DNA from: Thalassospira tepidiphila MCCC 1A03514
GTDB lineage: Bacteria; Pseudomonadota; Alphaproteobacteria; Rhodospirillales; Thalassospiraceae
Length of the DNA: 64,000 nt
Assembly: GCF_001662875.1 (NCBI RefSeq)
Contig: NZ_JPVZ01000005.1
Location: forward strand, 1-64,000
Direction of reading: 5' to 3'
Shown in pieces: positions 1 through 9,424 of this stretch. Below the pieces are notes generated by a model that saw nothing but the letters and a program-made list of their open reading frames with translations, ran no database searches and had not been told where the DNA came from. Position numbers and translations under genes: made by a program. The first letter of the stretch is position 1. Every line of letters begins with the position of its first letter.

Positions 1-27
1 TTGCTCTACCAACTGAGCTATGCCGGA
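1..27 (-). tRNA. tRNA, 5' part only, probably tRNA-Asn
   Basis: Read on the minus strand the window opens with the first 27 bases of a tRNA: a 7-base acceptor arm beginning TCCGGCA, then a complete D-arm with the usual GCTCAGTTGGTAGAGC core. The anticodon lies outside the window. A U at position 1 is typical of bacterial tRNA-Asn, and Asn commonly sits beside Cys in related genomes, so Asn is an inference. Confidence 0.6.
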
Positions 28-31
28 TCAG

Positions 32-105
32 TGGAGGCGCGAGCCGGAATCGAACCGGCGTGCAAGGATTTGCAGTCCTCTGCGTAACCACTCCGCCATC
101 GCGCC
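32..105 (-). tRNA. tRNA-Cys(GCA)
   Basis: A complete 74-base tRNA on the minus strand, with a GGCGCGA acceptor stem paired to TCGCGCC, a D-arm, anticodon GCA in the loop (CTGCAAA), a T-arm containing GGTTCGATTCC, and an encoded CCA end. It lies just upstream of the partial tRNA and on the same strand, so the two are probably co-transcribed. Confidence 0.95.
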
Positions 106-200
106 TTCGCGTTGGCTGGAGCGGTGTATAGCCTCAACAAACGCACCCCGTCAAGCACCCAATTTTACATTTTTCTGAAGGCTCGGGGATTAGTGCTACG

Positions 201-238
201 AAAAAGAACAAACCACCCGGGAAAACGTCCCGGGTGGT
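201..238 (-). terminator. intrinsic terminator of the chemoreceptor gene
   Basis: An 11-bp perfect stem (212-222 with 228-238, arm ACCACCCGGGA) with a 5-base loop. On the minus strand it is followed by a T-rich stretch (TTTGTTCTTTTT). It sits about 45 bases after the stop codon at 282. Confidence 0.85.
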
Positions 239-281
239 CGTAAAAGCTTATGGGAATGTCATCCCACAGTTGGTCTCAGGG

Positions 282-2723
282 CTAACCTTTGGCTTTGCCA
301 AAGCGGTTTTCAAGCCACGGTTTCAATCGTTCCTCGCGGATCTTACTCGGTGCGAAATCGAGGTTTGCAATGGTATCGAGACTGTTTTCAACCTCAAACG
401 GAATAGTGGTGTTCGGACCCTCGATGGTGATCTCGCCTTTCTCACCTTTCTTCACAGGCTCAGCAAGGGATACCCTCACGCCACCTGCCGAAATGTCGAT
501 GGTCTGGCCGCGGATCGATTTCCCGTTAATCTTCACTGTGACGGCGAGTTGAGCTTCGTACCGGGGATCCTTACGACGGTTTACTTCCGGGGTTGCTGTT
601 CGAACGATTCGAACCAAGCTGTTGCGGAGTTCAGCAATACTTATATCGACTTCGTCGGCAATTTTGTTCATGGCGGCGGCTCGGTTGAGATTGTCTTGCG
701 CCTCTGACGCGACATGGCCGATTTTTTCGGTCACCTCATTTGATGCCTCTGCTGTCTGAACGACGTTTCTTGCGATTTCTTGTGTTGCTTCATCCTGCTG
801 TCGAACACTCACGGCGACATTGGAGGCAACCTCGTCGACGCGACGGATGCTTGATGTCATCTGCTGAACGGTGGAAACCACAGATCCAGTCACATTTTGA
901 ATTTCACCAAGCTGCCGGGTGATTTCCTCGGTCGACTTGGCGGTCTGATTGGCAAGGTTTTTGACTTCCTGCGCAACCACAGCAAAACCTTTGCCTGCAT
1001 CACCAGCGCGCGCAGCCTCGATAGTGGCATTAAGCGCGAGGAGGTTAGTCTGAGCAGCGATATCACCAATCAGTTCGGCAACCTCGCCAATACGATCAAC
1101 GCTGTCTTTAAGTGAGGTGACAGTCTTTTCCGCACTCTCCCCGGCCGTATTGGCCTCTGCGGTAAGGGTTGTGGCTTCTTCAATCTGGCGGGTGATTTCG
1201 CGGATGGATGCTGCCAGCTCTTCGGATGCACCTGACACTGTCTCTGCGTTTGCCAATGCCTCATGTGCGGCGGCTGCGACGCTTTCAGAGTTTTCTGAAA
1301 CGCGTTCCGAAGACCCAGCCATATCACCAGCAGACGAACTCAATCGCTTTGTCTGGTCAATGATGGCCTCTACGATATTTTGAAGTTCTTTTTCAACGGT
1401 CTCGGCCAGGCCGCGCAAGGCGCCGACACGCTGTGAATTGGCTTTCGCTTCATTTTCTTCACGTTCAAGCTTTGCATAGGCCAGCTTCGCGTGCAAAGCG
1501 CGCAACTGCCGTATCAACCCATTGAAGTCGGGAACAGATGGCATCGGAATAAGATAACCGGAGTCATTTCGTGCGATGGCATCGAAATGGTCTTCCATCT
1601 CCCTGAGCGGGCGTTGGAATTTTCTAAGCAGCCAGAAATTAAAGAAAACAATCAGAAGCAATGCCATTATAACTAGCGCAGCTTGGATGATAATGGCTGT
1701 GTAGAAGCTGCTCTGTGCTTCTTCGACCGTTTTGCGCACAATATCGTTCTGCGAAACAGACAGATTTCCGATTTGTTCAGTCAACGGGTCAATGGTTTGA
1801 TAGAGCTCGTCTTTGACAATGTTATCAAGCGCGGCAGTGTCTTCGTTTTGAAAAGCCTGACGTAATCGCTTGATCACCTCATCAGCGGCTGGGATCATAC
1901 TTCTAATCGTATCAACGATCTGGGCTTCGGCCGGATCAATCTTGCGGCTCAGATAGCTATCCAGGTTTTCTTTGATCCGATTTTCCGCCACGTCAATGCT
2001 GTCGATACCTTCTTGCCAAGTGAAGTTGCCGTTGCGTACTTTGTGTGAGGCATCAACAACGAAGACCGCATAATCGTCGGAGATCTGTTTGATTAAATTC
2101 AACGATTGCACACGGTTGTTGTAAATATCCTCAAGTCGTTTTTCGGTCTGATATTCTGTATAAATTGCATCACCAACCAAAATCAGAACAATTGCAAGCA
2201 ACGCACCGAAGGCAAGGCTTAGGCTGCCTCTAATACTTGCACAGAAGTTCTTTAATTTGGACTTGGCACTGGTGTCGACGATTTCACCGTATTCGAGACT
2301 GACATTTTTGGCTTGGCCCGTCCGTAAATCGGCATAGATTCTTTCCGCGTTCTTTTTTTCCTGTTCACTCGGCTTTGTACGAATTGAGATGTAACCGGTG
2401 ATGTTTCCGTCTTCGATCGTTGGTGTAACATTGGCGCGAACCCAGTAATGATCACCATTCTTCGCCCGGTTTTTCACAAGACCTTGCCAGGGCAGGCCGG
2501 CCTTGATGGTTTCCCAAAGATTAGCAAAGGCATCTTTGGGCATATCGGGATGACGTACAACGTTATGAGGTGAACCAATCAGCTGTTCTTCTGTAAATCC
2601 GCTGATATCGATAAAGGACTGATTGGCAAACTTGAGCTTCCCGCCTGTATCGGTTCCAGATACGAGAATGTCACCATCCCCCATCAGCACTTCGCGATTT
2701 GTTACCGGCCCATTGTCACGCAT
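282..2723 (-). CDS. Aer-like methyl-accepting chemotaxis protein with PAS and PilZ domains
   Basis: An 813-residue chemoreceptor. Residues about 18-125 form a PAS domain close to E. coli Aer, including [11 protein letters not shown] near 52-62 and [11 protein letters not shown] near 88-98, the signature of FAD-binding redox sensing. Unlike Aer, which has only a membrane hairpin, this protein has two membrane segments (about 168-188 and 341-365) enclosing some 150 helical residues that look like a periplasmic four-helix-bundle sensor. A HAMP-like linker, the MCP signalling domain with its conserved tip ([17 protein letters not shown]) and a C-terminal PilZ domain (about 711-806) follow. PilZ keeps RxxxR (RRKDPR) and DISAGG, the cyclic-di-GMP-binding motifs. 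It probably couples energy or redox taxis to cyclic di-GMP. It is monocistronic, with AGGGGAA before the ATG and its own terminator. No other chemotaxis genes are nearby. Confidence 0.93.
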   Translation of the reverse strand: MRDNGPVTNREVLMGDGDILVSGTDTGGKLKFANQSFIDISGFTEEQLIGSPHNVVRHPDMPKDAFANLWETIKAGLPWQGLVKNRAKNGDHYWVRANVTPTIEDGNITGYISIRTKPSEQEKKNAERIYADLRTGQAKNVSLEYGEIVDTSAKSKLKNFCASIRGSLSLAFGALLAIVLILVGDAIYTEYQTEKRLEDIYNNRVQSLNLIKQISDDYAVFVVDASHKVRNGNFTWQEGIDSIDVAENRIKENLDSYLSRKIDPAEAQIVDTIRSMIPAADEVIKRLRQAFQNEDTAALDNIVKDELYQTIDPLTEQIGNLSVSQNDIVRKTVEEAQSSFYTAIIIQAALVIMALLLIVFFNFWLLRKFQRPLREMEDHFDAIARNDSGYLIPMPSVPDFNGLIRQLRALHAKLAYAKLEREENEAKANSQRVGALRGLAETVEKELQNIVEAIIDQTKRLSSSAGDMAGSSERVSENSESVAAAAHEALANAETVSGASEELAASIREITRQIEEATTLTAEANTAGESAEKTVTSLKDSVDRIGEVAELIGDIAAQTNLLALNATIEAARAGDAGKGFAVVAQEVKNLANQTAKSTEEITRQLGEIQNVTGSVVSTVQQMTSSIRRVDEVASNVAVSVRQQDEATQEIARNVVQTAEASNEVTEKIGHVASEAQDNLNRAAAMNKIADEVDISIAELRNSLVRIVRTATPEVNRRKDPRYEAQLAVTVKINGKSIRGQTIDISAGGVRVSLAEPVKKGEKGEITIEGPNTTIPFEVENSLDTIANLDFAPSKIREERLKPWLENRFGKAKG

Positions 2724-3240
2724 GTTATTCCCCTACAATACCAAATTCCGGCTTATGACGTGGTGCAGCACAATTGAGAATTGCATTGGCCGTCTTTCTC
2801 GGTTTGGCTGTTTTGTGCCTGGATTATGCTTGCATCGCAGACACATAAAACGTTCTTTGAACTATGTTTCGACGGCCGATCAGCATTTCAAGAGATAGGG
2901 CTGCAAATAATTTTGGTTGAATGTTTCAGTCCTTCAAATAATCAAGGATGTCCGGCGCAATCAGACTGAAAACGGAGGCGGGTTCAGTTCGTTTTCTTGA
3001 TCGTAGCATCAATTTTACATGATCATTTGACTTCCAAATCGTAACATCTGCGTGGTAGATGCCGCGTCGTTCGGTCAATCTTTTAGTGCCCTCAATGTGT
3101 TAAAATCGAAGCCACACATTGATCCGATGTTGTCAGTTGCTTATGTGCTGACTATAAACAGGGCAATTGCCGCAGCCGTCTTTGGGGACAACAAGAGGAC
3201 TGTGGTCTGTTTCTCGCGAGAATTTTCAGGTCAGATAATC
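2724..3240. other. 517-bp intergenic region between divergent genes
   Basis: It holds the upstream regions of the minus-strand chemoreceptor and the plus-strand PIMT-like gene. Small open frames exist (for example 2781-2969) but lack a convincing ribosome-binding site or protein-like composition. I see no obvious sigma-28 or sigma-54 promoter for the receptor. The only clear element is the promoter at 3130-3158. Confidence 0.6.
3130..3158 (+). promoter_or_regulatory. sigma-70-type promoter of the PIMT-like/rhodanese genes
   Basis: TTGTCA (3130-3135) and TATAAA (3153-3158) are separated by exactly 17 bases. The predicted transcript start near 3165 lies inside the longest open frame of the downstream gene, which supports placing the true start codon at 3241. 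Confidence 0.65.
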
Positions 3241-3894
3241 ATGGATTACCAAATCGCGCGCCATAACATGGTGGAAAATCAGGTTCGGACCAACAAGGTT
3301 ACCGATCCGCTGGTCATTGCAGCGATGGAAGGGGTTCCGCGCGAACTGTTCCTGCCAGAAGGCAAGCGCGGCGTTGCCTATATCGATGAGGATATCGCCG
3401 TGGGCGCCGGGCGTTTTGCCATGGAGCCGATGGTGATTGCGCGCCTTATGCAAAATGCCGAGATTGCTGAAACGGATGTTGCCCTGGTGATTGGTGCCGG
3501 GTACGGCTATTCCAGCGCGCTGATCTCGCGCGTGGCAGAAACCGTGGTATCTGTCGAAAGCGACAAGGATATGGCTGCCGCAGCCGAGGCGACCTTCCAG
3601 AAGCTCAACTACGACAATGTCATTGTTGTCGAAGGTGATCTGGCATCAGGGTATGCCAAACAGGCTCCCTACAACGTCATCGTCTTCGATGGTGCTGTTG
3701 CAGAAGTTCCGGCGGGTATCCTTGAACAGGTTTCCGAAGGTGGTCGTTTACTCGCCGTGGTGCGTGAACCGGGCAAGGTAGGCGTTGCACGCCTTTACGA
3801 GCGCGAAAACGGTGTCATCGGGCATCGCGATCTGTTTGATGCCAACATTCCGTATCTTCCGGGGTTTGAGCCGGCAGAAAGCTTTGTATTCTGA
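3241..3894 (+). CDS. divergent protein-L-isoaspartate O-methyltransferase family protein
   Basis: A 217-residue SAM-dependent methyltransferase-fold protein related to Pcm. The N-terminal helices (MDYQIARHNMVENQVRTNKV) and the nucleotide-binding loop VIGAGYGYSSA (about residues 82-92) fit the family. The region where true PIMTs carry a conserved SxGQTISQP segment reads VGAGRFAMEP, so isoaspartate repair is doubtful. The window carries a canonical pcm at 27476, making this a paralogue. The frame is open back to a GTG at 3052, but a strong promoter lies inside that extension and homologues begin at MDYQ, so I use 3241. It is followed by a rhodanese gene after 13 bases, then tolC, a gene order common in alphaproteobacteria. 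Confidence 0.8.
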   Translation: MDYQIARHNMVENQVRTNKVTDPLVIAAMEGVPRELFLPEGKRGVAYIDEDIAVGAGRFAMEPMVIARLMQNAEIAETDVALVIGAGYGYSSALISRVAETVVSVESDKDMAAAAEATFQKLNYDNVIVVEGDLASGYAKQAPYNVIVFDGAVAEVPAGILEQVSEGGRLLAVVREPGKVGVARLYERENGVIGHRDLFDANIPYLPGFEPAESFVF

Positions 3895-3907
3895 TTGAGG
3901 TTTGACG

Positions 3908-4228
3908 GTGCTCGACATCAGTTGTGCTGAACTTGCGTCACGGCTTGATGCGAATGCACCGATTGCCTTGCTTGATGTCCGCGAAGATTGGGAACTTGAA
4001 ATCTGCGCGATAGATCAGGCGCTCCATATTCCTCTTTCCCAACTATCGGGAAGGTTGGATGAATTGGAGCCTGATATGCCTTTGGCGATCATTTGTCATC
4101 ATGGCGTTCGCAGTCGCCATGCGGGCCTGTTGCTTGAGGATCATGGATTTAAAGAGCTTTTTAATGTTCGCGGCGGTATAGATGCATGGGCGCTTGAAGT
4201 TGAGCGCGATATGAGCCGCTACGATTGA
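3908..4228 (+). CDS. rhodanese-like domain protein
   Basis: A single-domain rhodanese of about 106 residues, size and style of GlpE/YgaP. It carries LLDVREDWE near residue 21 and the active-site loop CHHGVRS with the nucleophilic Cys at about residue 63, so it can carry a persulfide. Its physiological acceptor cannot be told from sequence. The start is uncertain: a TTG at 3902 is in frame, but GAGG at 3897-3900 is properly spaced (7 bases) only for the GTG at 3908, which I chose. It follows the PIMT-like gene by 13 bases and is probably co-transcribed with it. Confidence 0.85.
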   Translation: MLDISCAELASRLDANAPIALLDVREDWELEICAIDQALHIPLSQLSGRLDELEPDMPLAIICHHGVRSRHAGLLLEDHGFKELFNVRGGIDAWALEVERDMSRYD

Positions 4229-4288
4229 AAACGGCAATGACGGAGAAACGGGGCAAATTACTTTTTTTTGATGCAAATGCCTCTTTTC

Positions 4289-4317
4289 TTGGAAAATTTT
4301 CCTTCCGTCGTTACCAT
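4289..4317 (+). promoter_or_regulatory. probable promoter of tolC
   Basis: TTGGAA (4289-4294), a 17-base spacer, then TACCAT (4312-4317), about 55 bases before the tolC start codon. The -35 is good and the -10 only fair. Confidence 0.4.
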
Positions 4318-4372
4318 ACGTGAAACTGCGCCGGGGTCGGGACTTGGTGTAGGATTTTACAAGGGTAGATAA

Positions 4373-5725
4373 ATGATCAAACGGTTCTTGCTGACCTGCA
4401 GTATTCTGGCGACCGGCGGCATTGTTGCCAGCGGCGCTTCTGCAGAAAGCCTGGAAGACGCACTTATCAAGGCGTACCAGAGCAACCCGACACTCGAAGC
4501 CGGTCGTGCGGCACTTCGTTCGACCGATGAAGAAATTTCCTCGGCATTGTCAAACTGGCGGCCGAGTGTAAGCCTTTCTGGTAGCGCAGGCGTTCGTGAT
4601 ACCGAAACAGAAACCAACGGTACGAAAACAGATAACAATCTGACGCCCTATACGGTTGGGCTGAACGTTACGCAGCCGCTTTATCGTGGCGGCCGTACCA
4701 CGGCAGAAACTGAACGTGCAGAGGCCCGCATCAAGGCTGCCCGCGCGTCGCTGCGCTCGACCGAGCAGGATGTCATGCTTCAGGTGGCGACGGCGTATTT
4801 CAACGTTCTGCGTGATACTGCGGTTGTTGAGCTTAATCAGAACAACGTTCGTGTTCTGGAGCGTCAGCTTGAAGCGACCCGTGATCGTTTTGATGTTGGC
4901 GAGGTGACCCGTACGGACGTGTCACAAGCCGAAGCGCGCCTTGCAGGTGCAAAGGCCAATTTGATCTCGGCCCAGGGTGCCTTGGCCAATACCCGGGCGC
5001 AATACGAGCGGCTTGTCGGGAATCCGCCAAGCGATCTTGAAATTCCCAATGCGCTGTCGGGACTTCCGACAAGCATTTCTGATGTTCTGACAATTGCACA
5101 GGGTCAGCACCCTGATGTCTTGCAGGCAATTTACAGCGAAGAAGCTGCTCAGTCCGACATCCGTCTGAGCGAAGGTTCGCTTTATCCGGAAGTAAGCCTT
5201 GCTGCCGGTGTTGAGCGCCAGCATGAAGCGTCAAACGATGATTTCACGTCTGATACGGCGGACATTATCGCGTCAGTCTCGATACCGCTGTACCAGCAGG
5301 GTGCTGTTTTCTCGAACGTGCGTTCGGCAAAGCAGACCGCCGGTCAGGCCCGGATCCAGATTGATGAAGCGCGCCGTTCAGTAATCGAAAACGCAACCAG
5401 TGCCTGGGAGACGCTTGTCACTGCACGTGCAAGCATCGAATCGCAGCAGGCACAGGTATCATCAGCTGAAGTCGCCCTTGATGGCGTTCAGCGTGAAGCA
5501 TCGGTTGGTTCGCGTACCGTTCTTGATGTTCTTGATCAGGAACAGGAACTGTTGCAGGCACGCGTGGATCTTGTGGGATCGCGCCGTGACGCTGCGGTTG
5601 CCGAGTTTCAGGTTAAGGCTGCCATGGGGGCGCTTAACGCGCAGGTCCTTGGTCTGCCGGTCGAAATTTATGACACTGAGTCCAACTATAACAAGGTCAA
5701 GGACCAGTGGTGGGGAACGGATTGA
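4373..5725 (+). CDS. tolC: TolC family outer-membrane efflux/type I secretion channel
   Basis: A 450-residue outer-membrane factor. A signal peptide (first about 24 residues, ending GASA) is followed by two tandem TolC repeats with typical helical segments (SLEDALIKAYQSNPTLEA at the mature N-terminus; YLQ-type barrel segments such as LTPYTVGLNVTQPLY and IIASVSIPLY). It would form the trimeric channel that joins an inner-membrane pump and a periplasmic adaptor to export proteins or drugs. No adaptor or pump gene is nearby, so it is probably a shared housekeeping channel. A stem at 5741-5762 (GGCAGG/CCTGCC) follows the stop but lacks a T-tract, so read-through to popZ is possible. Confidence 0.93.
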   Translation: MIKRFLLTCSILATGGIVASGASAESLEDALIKAYQSNPTLEAGRAALRSTDEEISSALSNWRPSVSLSGSAGVRDTETETNGTKTDNNLTPYTVGLNVTQPLYRGGRTTAETERAEARIKAARASLRSTEQDVMLQVATAYFNVLRDTAVVELNQNNVRVLERQLEATRDRFDVGEVTRTDVSQAEARLAGAKANLISAQGALANTRAQYERLVGNPPSDLEIPNALSGLPTSISDVLTIAQGQHPDVLQAIYSEEAAQSDIRLSEGSLYPEVSLAAGVERQHEASNDDFTSDTADIIASVSIPLYQQGAVFSNVRSAKQTAGQARIQIDEARRSVIENATSAWETLVTARASIESQQAQVSSAEVALDGVQREASVGSRTVLDVLDQEQELLQARVDLVGSRRDAAVAEFQVKAAMGALNAQVLGLPVEIYDTESNYNKVKDQWWGTD

Positions 5726-5817
5726 TTGGTTGATGGTCGGGGCAGGGTGGCGACATCCTGCCTTCGAACTTGGGTCGGATCGGTCTGGTTAAATGACACT
5801 AGTGCGGAAGTTTAATT

Positions 5818-6459
5818 ATGAGTGACGGGCAACAAGAACCTTCCATGGAGGATATCCTCCAGTCCATCCGCAAGATTCTTGCCGATGAGGGGGATGAAGA
5901 AAAACAGGAAGCTGCTCCTGAACCCGAACCGACGCCGGAACCGGAGCCAGAACCTGAGCCCGAGCCGGAACCAGAACCCGAGCCCGAAGAAGAAATAGAC
6001 GAACTTGTGCTTGACGAAGAGCCTGAGGAACTTGAGTTCGAGGAAGAACCCGAGGAACTGGAGCTCGACGAGCCGGAAGAAGAGGAAGAACTCGAACTCG
6101 ACGATATGCTCGATTTCGATGAAACACCTCTGGAAGAAGAATTCGACGAGCCGGAACCGGAACCAGAGCCCGAACCGGCAATGCCAGCACTTTACGATGA
6201 TGAAGATGACGAACCGCTGATTTCGAATTTGACGGAATCGACGGCCACCGGAACCATCTCGGAACTGGCGCAAGCTGTTGCAAAGAAACGCGCAGTTGCC
6301 CTTGGCATTAATGCAGGTCACGCAACCCTTGAGGATCTGGTGCGCGATATGTTGCGTCCGTTGCTTAAGGAATGGCTTGACGAAAACCTTCCCTATATGA
6401 TCGAACGCCTTGTGAAAAAGGAAATCGAGCGGATTGTGAACCGCGCCGAAGACCTGTAG
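5818..6459 (+). CDS. popZ: polar organising protein PopZ (DUF2497)
   Basis: A 213-residue scaffold protein. The N-terminal helix MEDILQSIRKILADE (about 10-24) matches the partner-binding segment of PopZ. The C-terminal block, from about residue 150, holds the oligomerisation helices (LEDLVRDMLRPLLKEWLDEN, then VKKEIERIVNRAEDL). Between them is an extremely acidic low-complexity linker with long Pro-Glu alternations (about 32-60 and again near 118-126), equivalent to the Pro/Asp/Glu linker of Caulobacter PopZ that tunes condensate behaviour. It is expected at the cell pole, anchoring ParB-parS and polar regulators. Its position directly upstream of valS is the usual alphaproteobacterial arrangement. 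Composition of the linker strongly biases codons and creates long spurious antisense frames. Confidence 0.9.
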   Translation: MSDGQQEPSMEDILQSIRKILADEGDEEKQEAAPEPEPTPEPEPEPEPEPEPEPEPEEEIDELVLDEEPEELEFEEEPEELELDEPEEEEELELDDMLDFDETPLEEEFDEPEPEPEPEPAMPALYDDEDDEPLISNLTESTATGTISELAQAVAKKRAVALGINAGHATLEDLVRDMLRPLLKEWLDENLPYMIERLVKKEIERIVNRAEDL

Positions 6460-6480
6460 GCGAGCCGATTTTGACATTCG

Positions 6481-6510
6481 AGCGGCGCGCCAACGGTGCG
6501 CCGCTTTTTC
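6481..6510 (+). terminator. intrinsic terminator between popZ and valS
   Basis: An 8-bp GC-rich stem (AGCGGCGC at 6481-6488 with GCGCCGCT at 6498-6505), extendable in the loop, followed by a run of T. It separates popZ from valS, which must therefore have its own promoter or depend on read-through. Confidence 0.8.
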
Positions 6511-6549
6511 TTTGGATAAACAATTAAACCCGCAGCGGATCAAAAGACC

Positions 6550-9216
6550 ATGTTGGAGAAGACCTACAACCCGGCCGATGTTGAAGGCAGACTTTACGAT
6601 AAATGGGAAAAAGCAGGGGCATTTGCCGCTGATCCGGCATCCAGTGCCGATCCCTATGTCATCATGATGCCGCCGCCCAACGTGACCGGTAGCCTCCACA
6701 TGGGGCATGCACTGACGTTCACGCTTCAGGATATCCTGGTCCGCTATAACCGGATGAAGGGCAAGGATACCCTTTGGCAACCGGGTACCGACCATGCCGG
6801 CATCGCCACCCAAATGGTCGTTGAACGCCAGCTTGGTGAGCAGAATGTCACGCGCCATGACCTTGGCCGTGAAAAGTTCGTCGAGAAGGTCTGGGAGTGG
6901 AAAGAAAAATCCGGCGGGACTATCACCAATCAGCTGCGCCGTCTGGGCGCGTCGCCCGATTGGCCGCGTGAACGCTTTACCATGGATGATGGCCTGTCGG
7001 CTGCTGTCCGCAAGGTGTTTGTCAAACTGCACAAGGATGGCCTGATTTACCGCGACAAGCGTCTGGTCAACTGGGATCCGAAGCTTCTGACTGCGATTTC
7101 CGACCTTGAAGTCGTTCAGAAAGAAGTCAAAGGCCATTACTGGCACTTCAAATATCCGATCGAAGGCCGTGACGGCGAGTTCATCACCGTTGCCACCACC
7201 CGTCCGGAGACGATGCTGGGCGATACCGGCGTTGCCGTCCATCCGGACGACGAACGCTATCAGGAACTGATCGGTAAATACTGCATTCTTCCGATTGTTG
7301 GACGCCGCATCAAGATCGTCGCGGACGAATATGCCGATCCGGAAAAAGGGTCGGGTGCTGTTAAGATCACACCAGCGCATGACTTCAATGACTTTGAGGT
7401 CGGCAAACGTGCCGGTCTCGAAAAGATCAACATCCTTGATGATTATGCGCGCATCAATGATGAAGCGCCCGAGGAATACCGTGGCCTTGATCGCTTTGAA
7501 GCCCGCAAACTGATCGTCGCAAAGATGGATGAGCTCGGTCTGCTTGAAAAGATCGAGGATACCGTTCACATGGTTCCATACGGCGACCGTTCGAACGTCG
7601 TGATCGAGCCTTATCTGACCGATCAGTGGTTTGTAAATGCCGAGGTTCTTGCCAAACCGGCCACCGAGGCGGTTGAAGATGGCCGCATTCGCTTTGTGCC
7701 GAAGAACTGGGAAAATACCTATTTCGAATGGATGCGCAACATCCAGCCATGGTGTATTTCCCGTCAGCTTTGGTGGGGGCATCGTATTCCGGCATGGTTT
7801 GGCCCCGATGGGGAATTCTTTGTTGAAGAAACCGAAGAAGAAGCCATGGCAGCCGCAAAGGCCCATTATGGCAAGGATGTCGAACTCACCCAGGAAACCG
7901 ACGTTCTTGATACCTGGTTCTCATCCGGTCTGTGGCCGTATTCGACGCTGGGCTGGCCGGAAAAGACCCCGGAACTTGCCAAATACTATCCGGGCGATGT
8001 TCTGGTCACCGGGTTTGACATCATCTTCTTCTGGGTTGCCCGGATGATCATGATGAGCATGTATTTCATGGAGGGCAAAGTCCCGTTCCGTGACGTGTAT
8101 ATTCATGCTCTGGTGCGTGATGAGCACGGCCAGAAGATGTCCAAATCGAAGGGCAACGTCATCGATCCGCTTGAGATCATTGATGAATATGGCTGTGATG
8201 CGCTGCGCTTTACCCTGACAGCATTGGCCGCCCAGGGGCGCGACATCAAGCTTGCCGCGTCCCGTGTTGAGGGCTATCGCAACTTCGCGACCAAGCTTTG
8301 GAATGCCGCACGCTTTGCCGAAATGAATGAATGCAAGCCGGTTGATGGCTTTGATCCGGCGAACGTGAAATCGACCCTTGGTCGCTGGATCGTTGGCAAA
8401 ACGGTTGAAGCGGCCAAGGCCGTTGGGACTGGTATTGAGACCTATCGGTTCAACGATGCTGCCAGCAGCGCCTATCAGTTTGTTTGGGGTTCGTTCTGTG
8501 ACTGGTATCTGGAACTGGCGAAACCGGTTCTGATGGGCAATGACGAAGAAGCCAAGGCGGAAATTCGCGCGGTTACCGCGTGGGTTCTTGATCAGATCCT
8601 TTTGATCTTGCATCCGGTCATGCCGTTCATCACCGAAGAACTTTGGGAAAAGACCGCCGATAGTCGTGTAAAAATGCTGATCGCCGAAGGGTATCCGCAG
8701 TTTGACGACGCGCTGATTGACCGTGAAGCCGAAGCCGAGGTCGATCTGGCCATCCGCCTGATCGGGGACATCCGTGGTGTCCGTTCTGAAATGAATGTGC
8801 CGCCGGCTGCCGAAGTTCCGATCTATCTGGTTGATGCAACCGAGGCGATGAAAGCGGCAGTCACGGCACAGGAAGCACAGGTCAAGCGCCTAGCGCGCGT
8901 TGCCGATGTTGCCTTTAAGGGGCAGGGCGACGTCGAGGCGATTGCCAAAGGTGCGATCCAGACTGTGGTTGATGGTGTGACTGTCTTTGTTTCGGTTGCC
9001 GATTTCATTGATGTTGCGGCTGAAAAAGCACGTCTTGAAAAGGAAATTCAGGACAAGACGAAATACATCAAGGCCCAGGAAGGCAAGCTTTCCAACGAGA
9101 AGTTCGTCAGCCGCGCACCTGAGCACATCGTCACGGCCGAAAAAGCCAAGCTTGAAGAAGCGCGTGATACCCTTGCCAAGCTCAACGAAGCTTTCGCGCG
9201 TATTGCAGCGATGTAG
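6550..9216 (+). CDS. valS: valine--tRNA ligase
   Basis: An 888-residue class I aminoacyl-tRNA synthetase that charges tRNA-Val in the cytoplasm. The HIGH-type motif is in PPPNVTGSLHMGHAL (about 41-55) and KMSKS is at about 529-533. The editing domain lies between them, with the ATTRPETMLGDTGVAVHP segment, and it removes mischarged threonine. The C-terminal tail is the ValRS coiled coil (EKARLEKEIQDKTKYIKAQE and following). Length and domain order are normal. It starts at ATG 6550 after the popZ terminator and ends at its own terminator at 9239. Confidence 0.98.
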   Translation: MLEKTYNPADVEGRLYDKWEKAGAFAADPASSADPYVIMMPPPNVTGSLHMGHALTFTLQDILVRYNRMKGKDTLWQPGTDHAGIATQMVVERQLGEQNVTRHDLGREKFVEKVWEWKEKSGGTITNQLRRLGASPDWPRERFTMDDGLSAAVRKVFVKLHKDGLIYRDKRLVNWDPKLLTAISDLEVVQKEVKGHYWHFKYPIEGRDGEFITVATTRPETMLGDTGVAVHPDDERYQELIGKYCILPIVGRRIKIVADEYADPEKGSGAVKITPAHDFNDFEVGKRAGLEKINILDDYARINDEAPEEYRGLDRFEARKLIVAKMDELGLLEKIEDTVHMVPYGDRSNVVIEPYLTDQWFVNAEVLAKPATEAVEDGRIRFVPKNWENTYFEWMRNIQPWCISRQLWWGHRIPAWFGPDGEFFVEETEEEAMAAAKAHYGKDVELTQETDVLDTWFSSGLWPYSTLGWPEKTPELAKYYPGDVLVTGFDIIFFWVARMIMMSMYFMEGKVPFRDVYIHALVRDEHGQKMSKSKGNVIDPLEIIDEYGCDALRFTLTALAAQGRDIKLAASRVEGYRNFATKLWNAARFAEMNECKPVDGFDPANVKSTLGRWIVGKTVEAAKAVGTGIETYRFNDAASSAYQFVWGSFCDWYLELAKPVLMGNDEEAKAEIRAVTAWVLDQILLILHPVMPFITEELWEKTADSRVKMLIAEGYPQFDDALIDREAEAEVDLAIRLIGDIRGVRSEMNVPPAAEVPIYLVDATEAMKAAVTAQEAQVKRLARVADVAFKGQGDVEAIAKGAIQTVVDGVTVFVSVADFIDVAAEKARLEKEIQDKTKYIKAQEGKLSNEKFVSRAPEHIVTAEKAKLEEARDTLAKLNEAFARIAAM

Positions 9217-9238
9217 GGTTGCGGAGCAATCTGCGAGA

Positions 9239-9270
9239 AAGGTCAGCCATCTTTGGTTGGCCTTTTTTTG
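9239..9270 (+). terminator. intrinsic terminator of valS
   Basis: A 10-bp stem including two G-U pairs (9239-9248 with 9255-9264) followed by seven T, about 20 bases after the valS stop. Confidence 0.8.
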
Positions 9271-9424
9271 TTCTGGGTTCAATTGAACTGTCGTAATGTC
9301 GCAAAAATCTTCACCGGATCATGCAGAATCGCTTAGATTGGCGTCGCCCGTTCCTGTGAGCGACAAGAACCCCCATGGAATGACGATTTTCGTCGCGTCC
9401 AGTCGATAAGAATGCGCCGGCCCA

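Noticed and set aside
2781-2969. 62-codon frame between the chemoreceptor and the PIMT-like gene
   Set aside because: No ribosome site, atypical composition and no plausible promoter close by.
3052-3240. N-terminal extension of the PIMT-like protein
   Set aside because: A strong promoter lies inside it, so most transcripts would start downstream; homologues begin at the ATG at 3241.
5812-7866. 684-codon minus-strand open frame opposite popZ and valS
   Set aside because: It mirrors the codon bias of two certain genes, is Phe/Arg/Gly-rich nonsense without a ribosome site, and its open part comes from the Glu/Pro repeats of popZ.
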